DNA of 12,516 nt from Firmicutes bacterium UBA5454 (GTDB lineage Bacteria > Bacillota > Clostridia > Caldicoprobacterales > DTU083): NCBI GenBank assembly GCA_002426555.1, contig DIQU01000054.1:1-12516 (forward strand). Reading direction: 5' to 3'. The stretch's first letter is position 1. Each line of letters begins with the position of its first letter. The notes beneath the pieces are model-generated. The model was not told the DNA's origin, searched no databases, and saw only the letters and a program-made list of their open reading frames with translations. Below are positions 6,959 through 12,516 of this stretch, piece by piece. The position numbers and the translations under genes were made by a program.

Positions 6959-9289
6959 ATGAGAAAAAAAAGAAAAAAAGCAGTGAACACCAATAATAGC
7001 GGCATACATGAAATAATAGGTCTGCTTATTGTTTCGTTGGGTCTTTTTCTAACCCTGACCATATATAGTCAAGGCAACTCTGCAGGAGTAGTAGGTTTGT
7101 GGGCTTATCCGATAGTGAAGGGGCTTTTTGGTATTATATCCTATATACTGCCGGTAACAATAATAATCATCGGTATACTCGTAATTGCAGCCCGTTCCAA
7201 GAAGATAAATCGATCCAAGATGCTGTTGTCCATACTATCCATTTATTTTTTCTTTTGTTTTATCCATCTGCTTTATTTCAAGCAGTTTGATTCTCAAAAC
7301 GTATCTTCATTTATTGCTGCTTCCTATGCCGGAGGTAAGGAAGCTTTGTCAATAGGGGCAGGAGCAGTATGCGCACCTGTTGTTTATATGATTTATTCTC
7401 TTTTTGGTCTGCCGGGAGCATTTATCTTTTTTATAACTGCTGCCCTTATCAGCCCGCTGTTATTAACCAATCTATCGCTAAAGCAAATGGGCATTCGCAT
7501 TTCTCACAGTCTCAAGCTGGATCAGGCAGCAAAAACCCTGGCTGATTCAAGAGAAAATCGAATGAAAAAGCGGGAACAGAGCTCGCATGACATTACGCAG
7601 CAAAAAAAGAAATTACCCAACTTCTTGATAGATCCCGAACCCAAACCAAGTTATGAACAAGGTGAAAGCGAAGCTGCATCAGCTCTGCATACTGAATCCT
7701 CCAATGAATTACCGCTTATCAAATCGGGAATAAAGATAATAGACTTTCAAGCAAATAAAGAACAAATCTCAAAAATTCAAACCAAGGAGCGGGAGCAAAA
7801 GATACATTTAGTAAAGGACGAGCTTTCCATTCCGGAAATAGAAGTTCACCAGGAATCGCTGCCCTATATGATCCCTCCAATTTCTCTTTTAAGAGAGCCT
7901 TTGCATAAAAAAAGCAGTACAGCAACTGAAAGATCCGTTAAAAACACAGCGAAGCTTTTGGAAGAAACACTGCAAAGTTTTGGCGTATCTGCCAGAGTAC
8001 TGCAAATAAGCTGCGGTCCGGTTATTACACGTTACGAACTGCAACCTGCATCAGGTGTTAAAGTCAGCCGCATAGTAAGTCTTGCTGACGATATTGCATT
8101 AAACCTGGCAGCTCCTGCTGTGCGAATAGAAGCACCCATTCCAGGAAAGGCAGCAGTTGGAATAGAGGTTCCAAACAAGGATACATCTCCGGTTATGCTG
8201 AGAGAAGTTCTGGACTCTGATAATTTTTTGAATCACCCATCAAAGATAGCCTTTGCTCTTGGCAAAGATATTGCAGGCAATAATATAATAGCTGATATTA
8301 CGAATATGCCTCATTTGTTGATAGCAGGTGCTACCGGCTCTGGGAAAAGCGTATGTCTAAACTCACTGATCATCAGTATTCTCTACAAAGCAACTCCTGA
8401 TGAGGTGCGTTTTATCATGGTAGACCCCAAGGTGGTAGAGCTAAGTTCCTTTAATGGTATACCTCATCTCATGATTCCCGTTGTAACCGATCCTCGAAAA
8501 GCTGCAGGGGCTCTCAACTGGGCTGTACAGGAAATGACGAATCGATATAAAATGTTCGCTGAAAAAGGAGTTCGAGACATCGAACGTTACAATGAACAGA
8601 TCGGCGAAAATGATAAACCTCTTCCACAGATATTGGTAATTATTGATGAGCTGTCTGATCTTATGATGATCGCTCCCAGTGAAGTAGAGGATGCCATTTG
8701 CCGTTTGGCACAAATGGCAAGGGCAGCAGGTATCCATTTGGTAATTGCAACTCAGCGTCCTTCCGTAGATGTGATCACAGGTGTTATCAAAGCTAACATT
8801 CCTTCCCGTATAGCTTTTGAAGTTTCCTCGCAAACCGATTCCCGAACAATACTTGATGCTGGCGGAGCTGAGAAACTATTGGGTAAAGGCGATATGCTGT
8901 ATTTGCCTTCCGGTTCCAACAAGCCAAAAAGGGTGCAAGGTGCATTTATAACTGAGAAGGAAGTAGAATCCATAGTTTCCTGTATCAAGAATCAAAATGA
9001 AGGTCCCCAATATAATATGGAAGTATTGGAAGAAACATTAGCGAATCAGACAGATGGTGACAATGGTTTCGATGATGAGTTGCTGCCGGAAGCTATTGAA
9101 GTGGTAGTAGATGCGGGACAAGCTTCAATATCCATGATTCAGCGACGGCTTCGAGTAGGCTATGCCCGTGCTGCCAGATTGGTGGATGAAATGGAAGTAC
9201 GGGGGCTGGTCAGCGGATTTGACGGAAGCAAGCCCCGAAATGTACTGATAAGCAGAGAGGAATTTGAAGAACAATTTAAGAAATTTTAA
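6959..9289 (+). CDS. spoIIIE: DNA translocase FtsK/SpoIIIE
   Basis: This hexameric, membrane-anchored ATPase pumps double-stranded DNA through the closing septum. In spore formers it moves the chromosome into the forespore, and it can also clear chromosome ends from the division septum. The 776 residues are close to B. subtilis SpoIIIE. A basic start is followed by hydrophobic segments at about 16-36, 50-78, 88-107 and 130-172, forming the membrane domain. A poorly conserved charged linker runs to about 325. The motor has its alpha part from about 327, Walker A GATGSGKS at 457-464 and Walker B ILVIIDE at 558-564, then IATQRPSVDVITG. The C-terminal gamma winged helix at about 708-776 (QASISMIQRRLRVGYARAARL) should read orientation sequences on DNA. 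The ATG has GAGGTGG at 6948-6954. By synteny it is the spoIIIE orthologue; whether it also serves vegetative division is not visible here. Confidence 0.97.
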   Translation: MRKKRKKAVNTNNSGIHEIIGLLIVSLGLFLTLTIYSQGNSAGVVGLWAYPIVKGLFGIISYILPVTIIIIGILVIAARSKKINRSKMLLSILSIYFFFCFIHLLYFKQFDSQNVSSFIAASYAGGKEALSIGAGAVCAPVVYMIYSLFGLPGAFIFFITAALISPLLLTNLSLKQMGIRISHSLKLDQAAKTLADSRENRMKKREQSSHDITQQKKKLPNFLIDPEPKPSYEQGESEAASALHTESSNELPLIKSGIKIIDFQANKEQISKIQTKEREQKIHLVKDELSIPEIEVHQESLPYMIPPISLLREPLHKKSSTATERSVKNTAKLLEETLQSFGVSARVLQISCGPVITRYELQPASGVKVSRIVSLADDIALNLAAPAVRIEAPIPGKAAVGIEVPNKDTSPVMLREVLDSDNFLNHPSKIAFALGKDIAGNNIIADITNMPHLLIAGATGSGKSVCLNSLIISILYKATPDEVRFIMVDPKVVELSSFNGIPHLMIPVVTDPRKAAGALNWAVQEMTNRYKMFAEKGVRDIERYNEQIGENDKPLPQILVIIDELSDLMMIAPSEVEDAICRLAQMARAAGIHLVIATQRPSVDVITGVIKANIPSRIAFEVSSQTDSRTILDAGGAEKLLGKGDMLYLPSGSNKPKRVQGAFITEKEVESIVSCIKNQNEGPQYNMEVLEETLANQTDGDNGFDDELLPEAIEVVVDAGQASISMIQRRLRVGYARAARLVDEMEVRGLVSGFDGSKPRNVLISREEFEEQFKKF

Positions 9290-9315
9290 TTGAAAGGAAA
9301 GGAGTCTTTTACCAA

Positions 9316-10662
9316 TTGCACCGTAATCGAAACAAAATAGGAATGGTTTCTTTGGGCTGTGCCAAGAACCAGGTTGATACAGAAGTAATGCTGGGCTTAC
9401 TAAGTCAACAGGGTTATAAAATTGTCAACCGGTCTGAAGAAGCCGATATTATTATTATTAACACCTGCGGTTTCATTGGTCCTGCCAAGGAAGAGTCAAT
9501 ACAAGCCATTTTTGAGCAAATAAAATATAAACAACAAGGCAGCTGTGAAATACTTATAGTCACAGGCTGTCTTGGTCAGAGATATAGTAAGGAACTCATG
9601 GAAGAAATCCCCGAAATTGATGCTGTGATAGGTACGGGTAATTATTCAAAAATAGTGGACATTATTACTGAGGTTGATGAAGGTCATCATCACGCCTATT
9701 TGAATAATTTGTCCACAGCTGTGGAAGATGGTTTACCTCGTATGCTCAGTACCGATGGAATAACTGCCTGCTTAAAAATTGCAGAAGGCTGCGATAATTA
9801 CTGTTCATATTGCATTATACCCATGCTGCGAGGGAGATTCCGCAGCAGATCAATTTCATCTTTGAAAAGAGAGGCGGAAACCCTGGTTCAAAATGGAACC
9901 AGGGAGCTGGTCATCATTGCTCAAGATGTATCCCGTTATGGTCAGGACAGCAATGGAGAATTCAATTTGGTTCTCCTTCTGAAAGAATTGGCCGCTTTAC
10001 CGGACTTGAAGAGGATTCGCGTGATGTACTGCTATCCCGACCGCATCACTCATGAATTGATTGATTTCATAGCTCAAGAAGAAAAAGTCTGTAATTACCT
10101 GGATATACCCATACAACACATAAACCAGGATATTTTGTCCAAGATGAATCGAATTACAGACAGTGACCAGATTCGAGCATTGCTGAACAACTTGAATAAA
10201 AAGATGCCCGACATAATTTTGCGAACCTCGCTGATTGTAGGTTTTCCTGGAGAAGGAGAAGCTGAGTTTCAAGAGTTGTTGGATTTTGTTGAAGAAGGGC
10301 ATTTCCAGCATATTGGCGTCTTCCCATACTCCAGAGAAGAAAGTACCCCGGCTGCAGCTTATGCCAATCAGGTAGACGAATCTGTCAAAAAAGAGCGTCG
10401 TAATCGTTTAATGATGGTTCAAAGCAAGGTATCCAAACGTCTCAGGCGAGCCAGGCAAGGACAAAAATGCGAGGTTCTTATTGAGGGCATGGAATCGGAA
10501 GGGCTTTTTTATGGTCGTTCCTATGGTGAAGCACCCGAGGTTGACGGGTTGGTATATGTTACCAGTCCATCGCCACTGAAAGCAGGAGATTTTGTAGTCA
10601 CAAAAATCACCAGGATATTTGATTATGATATATTGGGGGAAGCTTATGAATTTAGCAAATAA
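9316..10662 (+). CDS. rimO: Ribosomal protein S12 methylthiotransferase RimO
   Basis: RimO is a radical-SAM enzyme with two iron-sulfur clusters that adds a methylthio group to a conserved Asp of ribosomal protein S12. The N-terminal MTTase domain has its three cluster cysteines: C15 in VSLGCAKNQVDTEVML, C51 in NTCGF and C85 in TGCLGQ. The radical SAM domain has C159-x3-C163-x2-C166 (EGCDNYCSYC). A C-terminal TRAM domain at about 378-443 binds the substrate. The VSLGCxKNxVDxEVM form, rather than the tRNA-modifying MiaB form, points to RimO. All 448 residues are consistent with a complete gene. The start is TTG; AAAGGAG at 9298-9304 is 11 bases away, which is long, and no other in-frame start keeps the first strand. 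It lies 26 bases after ftsK and overlaps pgsA. A strong hairpin lies within it at 9881-9904. Confidence 0.95.
   Translation: MHRNRNKIGMVSLGCAKNQVDTEVMLGLLSQQGYKIVNRSEEADIIIINTCGFIGPAKEESIQAIFEQIKYKQQGSCEILIVTGCLGQRYSKELMEEIPEIDAVIGTGNYSKIVDIITEVDEGHHHAYLNNLSTAVEDGLPRMLSTDGITACLKIAEGCDNYCSYCIIPMLRGRFRSRSISSLKREAETLVQNGTRELVIIAQDVSRYGQDSNGEFNLVLLLKELAALPDLKRIRVMYCYPDRITHELIDFIAQEEKVCNYLDIPIQHINQDILSKMNRITDSDQIRALLNNLNKKMPDIILRTSLIVGFPGEGEAEFQELLDFVEEGHFQHIGVFPYSREESTPAAAYANQVDESVKKERRNRLMMVQSKVSKRLRRARQGQKCEVLIEGMESEGLFYGRSYGEAPEVDGLVYVTSPSPLKAGDFVVTKITRIFDYDILGEAYEFSK
9881..9904 (+). other. Perfect 9-bp hairpin inside rimO
   Basis: CCCTGGTTC at 9881-9889 pairs perfectly with GAACCAGGG at 9896-9904 around the loop AAAATG. 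No T-run follows, so it is not an intrinsic terminator. It lies within the radical-SAM domain coding sequence (residues about 189-197). Confidence 0.5.
10635..10640 (+). promoter_or_regulatory. Ribosome binding site of pgsA within rimO
   Basis: GGGGGA, five bases before the ATG at 10646, lies in the last codons of rimO. It decides for that ATG against the in-frame TTG upstream at 10619, and suggests that pgsA translation is coupled to rimO. Confidence 0.75.
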
Positions 10663-11200
10663 AATAACAATTATACGAGTTTTACTTATACCAATATTTA
10701 TAGCTCTCCTTATTATACCTTTTCCATACCATATCTACGCAGCAGCATTTGTATTCTTACTGGCGGCTTCTACAGACAGCCTGGATGGTCATATTGCAAG
10801 AAAGAGAAACGAAGTAACTAATTTTGGAAAGTTTATGGATCCTCTGGCCGATAAGCTATTAGTTGCTTCTGCATTAATTATCCTGGTTGAAATGGGTAAG
10901 GTTTCTGCCATAGCTGTCATTATAGTTATCAGCCGCGAGTTTATAATAACCGGTTTTCGTCTGCTGGCAATCACAGAGGGAAAGGTAATTGCTGCCAGCG
11001 TGTGGGGAAAATTGAAAACTGTAACCCAAATTATTGCAGTAATGGCGCTGTTGTTGGACAATTTTCCTTTTCGTTATTTAAGTATCCCGTTTGATCAGAT
11101 TGCTTTATATGTTTCAGTCCTGATAACCATTATTTCAGGTGTAGATTATATTTATAAAAACAGGGGCATATTCAAATGGAAAGATGGAAAGCTGAAGTAA
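10646..11200 (+). CDS. pgsA: CDP-diacylglycerol--glycerol-3-phosphate 3-phosphatidyltransferase
   Basis: PgsA joins CDP-diacylglycerol and glycerol-3-phosphate to make phosphatidylglycerol phosphate, the committed step to phosphatidylglycerol and cardiolipin, in the cytoplasmic membrane. From the ATG at 10646 it has 184 residues, a usual length. The CDP-alcohol phosphotransferase signature D-x2-DG-x2-AR-x8-G-x3-D-x3-D is complete at residues 44-69: D44, D47, G48, A51, R52, G61, D65, D69. Hydrophobic segments at about 8-25, 29-43, 72-90, 92-105, 125-140 and 148-165 give the multi-pass membrane protein expected. The N-terminus (MNLANKITIIRVLLIP) is typical of the family and supports this start. 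It overlaps the end of rimO by 17 bases and precedes cinA by 32, as part of one operon; the pgsA-cinA pair is conserved in Bacillus. Confidence 0.95.
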   Translation: MNLANKITIIRVLLIPIFIALLIIPFPYHIYAAAFVFLLAASTDSLDGHIARKRNEVTNFGKFMDPLADKLLVASALIILVEMGKVSAIAVIIVISREFIITGFRLLAITEGKVIAASVWGKLKTVTQIIAVMALLLDNFPFRYLSIPFDQIALYVSVLITIISGVDYIYKNRGIFKWKDGKLK

Positions 11201-11224
11201 CGAAACAATGTCTATAAAAACAGG
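11153..11224 (+). repeat. 12-base direct repeat at the pgsA end and cinA ribosome site
   Basis: TATAAAAACAGG occurs at 11153-11164, coding for part of the PgsA C-terminus, and again at 11213-11224, where it runs into the cinA Shine-Dalgarno sequence. The copies are exactly 60 bases apart and both are followed by a purine and a G. It may be a small duplication or chance in AT-rich sequence. Confidence 0.5.
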
Positions 11225-11232
11225 AGGTTTTT

Positions 11233-12462
11233 ATGAACGCAGAAATCATTGGAATTGGAAGCGAATTGCTGTTAGGTCAGATTGTCAACACAGATGCACA
11301 ATTCATATCTGAACAGTTATCAACACTTGGTATAGATGTATTTTGGCATACGGTAGTAGGAGATAACCGCAAGCGAATCATGGAAGCTCTTAGATTAGCT
11401 GCAGACCGATCTGATATAATTATCACTACCGGTGGCCTGGGTCCTACTATGGATGATCTAAGCAAGGAAACCATGGCAGAATTTCTTGGAATGGAACTTG
11501 AAATTCATGAGCCCAGCTTAAATCGAATTCAGAGCTATTTCACAACTATGGGTAGAGAGATGACAGATAACAATAAAAAACAAGCGCTGTTTCCAAAAGA
11601 AGCCATTGTCTTGAAAAATGACAATGGTACTGCTCCTGGAGCTATTATAGAGAAAAACGACAGGATCCATATCATACTCCCAGGCCCGCCTTCTGAATTA
11701 CAACCCATGTTTGTCAATGAAGTGAAGCCATACCTGGCTGGAAAAACCGTGGATGAGATATACTCTCGGGTACTGCGAATTTTTGGTGTTGGAGAGTCCT
11801 CTGTAGAAGCTAAAATCAAAGATTTGCTTCAGAAACAGAGCAATCCTACTATTGCACCTCTAGCTGGTGCCGGTGAGGTAAAAATGCGCATTACAGCGAA
11901 AGCGGCTTCTCGACAGGAAGCAGAGAAGATGATAGTGCCTGTGCAGAAAGATATTGAAAGCAGATTGGGAAATGCAGTATATGGTTATGATGACGATCCT
12001 ATGGAAATGATTGTTATCAAGTCCCTTCGAGAAAAGGAGATGTATTTGGCCCTGGCAGAATCTTGTACAGGCGGACATGTCACAGATTTGATTACCAATA
12101 TTCCCGGTGCTTCAGATGTACTGTTGGAAAGCTGTGTGACCTACAGCAATGAAGCAAAGGTGAAACGCTTGGGAGTTTCAGAGGATACATTAAAGAAATA
12201 TGGAGCAGTCAGTTCGCAAACTGCATATGAGATGGCAGAAGGCATTAGAAAAATTTCAGGCGCAGACATTGGAGCTGCTATAACCGGAATCGCCGGGCCA
12301 GGCGGAGCAACAAGGCAAAAGCCGGTTGGTTTGATTTATTTGTCACTTTCCAGCTATGGTGGTACTGAAACCAAAGAACTCCACTTAAGCGGGAACAGAC
12401 TTCGAATTAAAGAAGCTGCTGCTTTGCATCTTCTTAACTGGCTGCGTTTATCTCTTGAATGA
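11233..12462 (+). CDS. cinA: CinA family protein: MoeA/MoaB-like domain plus nicotinamide-nucleotide amidase domain
   Basis: CinA-family proteins act in pyridine nucleotide recycling: the C-terminal domain (PncC type) deamidates nicotinamide mononucleotide, and the N-terminal domain has been reported to hydrolyse ADP-ribose in several members. The 409 residues are full length. The N-terminal molybdopterin-binding-like domain has GIGSELLLGQ at 7-16, TTGGLGPTMDD at 65-75 and LPGPPSE at 149-155. The C-terminal domain has AESCTGG at 275-281, with the likely catalytic Ser, and TGIAGPGG at 351-358. The ATG has a strong AGGAGG (11222-11227) five bases upstream. It is the last gene seen in the operon. 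In Bacillus and Streptococcus cinA precedes recA, and in some species both are competence-linked. Here the window ends 54 bases later and shows no terminator. Confidence 0.96.
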   Translation: MNAEIIGIGSELLLGQIVNTDAQFISEQLSTLGIDVFWHTVVGDNRKRIMEALRLAADRSDIIITTGGLGPTMDDLSKETMAEFLGMELEIHEPSLNRIQSYFTTMGREMTDNNKKQALFPKEAIVLKNDNGTAPGAIIEKNDRIHIILPGPPSELQPMFVNEVKPYLAGKTVDEIYSRVLRIFGVGESSVEAKIKDLLQKQSNPTIAPLAGAGEVKMRITAKAASRQEAEKMIVPVQKDIESRLGNAVYGYDDDPMEMIVIKSLREKEMYLALAESCTGGHVTDLITNIPGASDVLLESCVTYSNEAKVKRLGVSEDTLKKYGAVSSQTAYEMAEGIRKISGADIGAAITGIAGPGGATRQKPVGLIYLSLSSYGGTETKELHLSGNRLRIKEAAALHLLNWLRLSLE

Positions 12463-12516
12463 TCTTGACTTAGACGAAATACTTAAATGATCTCGTGGGC
12501 GGACAAAGTAAATGCA

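Noticed and set aside
8441..8833. Minus-strand open frame of 130 codons opposite the ftsK motor
   Set aside because: It overlaps the most conserved part of ftsK and resembles no protein I recognise; a shadow frame.
12458..12493. Direct repeat AATGATCT (12458-12465 and 12486-12493) and a TTGACT (12465-12470) after cinA, considered as a recA promoter or LexA site
   Set aside because: No -10 element at proper spacing, no CGAAC-N4-GTTCG-like LexA box, and the window ends before the next gene can be seen.
1..12516. Search for CRISPR arrays, transposons, phage genes, tRNA or rRNA genes, toxin-antitoxin or defence systems
   Set aside because: All but short gaps are filled by conserved housekeeping and sporulation genes on one strand; nothing in the gaps supports any of these.

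Overview
The window is a colinear block of eleven plus-strand genes from a low-GC (roughly 40% by eye) endospore-forming member of the Firmicutes, most likely Clostridia. Evidence for a spore former is direct: both subunits of dipicolinate synthase (dpaA, dpaB), a sporulation-type polysaccharide-deacetylase-family protein, a ClpP-like TepA-type protein with its YlzJ partner, and an FtsK/SpoIIIE translocase. The order pnp, deacetylase-like, dpaA, dpaB, dapG, tepA-like, ylzJ-like, spoIIIE, (rimO), pgsA, cinA follows the pnpA-ylxY...spoVFAB-dapG...tepA-ylzJ-spoIIIE...pgsA-cinA segment of Bacillus subtilis as I remember it. The mlpA, ymxH, asd and dapA genes of that segment are absent here, and rimO sits between spoIIIE and pgsA. 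Carrying dpaAB argues against the Clostridium sensu stricto species that lack it. I cannot name the genus.

Layout: (1) 1-2004, the 3' nine-tenths of pnp, cut by the window edge, closed by an AT-rich terminator. (2) 2063-2835, a lone membrane-anchored deacetylase-like gene with its own terminator. (3) 2856-5692, a three-gene unit dpaA-dpaB-dapG behind a possible mother-cell (sigma-K-like) promoter and ending in a hairpin. Aspartokinase supplies aspartyl phosphate to the pathway whose intermediate dihydrodipicolinate DpaAB oxidises to dipicolinic acid. (4) 5774-6821, tepA-like and ylzJ-like, ending in a terminator whose loop holds the ylzJ stop codon. (5) 6832-12462, a probable operon ftsK/spoIIIE-rimO-pgsA-cinA, started by a good extended -10 promoter in the largest intergenic gap (152 bp) and with no terminator seen between its genes. 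The last 54 bases hold no gene I can support; recA would be expected next by synteny.

There are no RNA genes, mobile elements, CRISPR arrays or phage genes, and no gap longer than 152 bp. No minus-strand gene is credible. I found no undescribed multi-gene system. The points worth a second look are small: a deacetylase with a broken first catalytic motif but intact zinc histidines, a ClpP-like protein without an obvious third triad residue, an inverted repeat framing the ftsK promoter, a short duplication that places the same purine-rich motif in the promoter and the ribosome binding site of ftsK, and a 9-bp perfect hairpin inside rimO. Many start codons are GTG or TTG.
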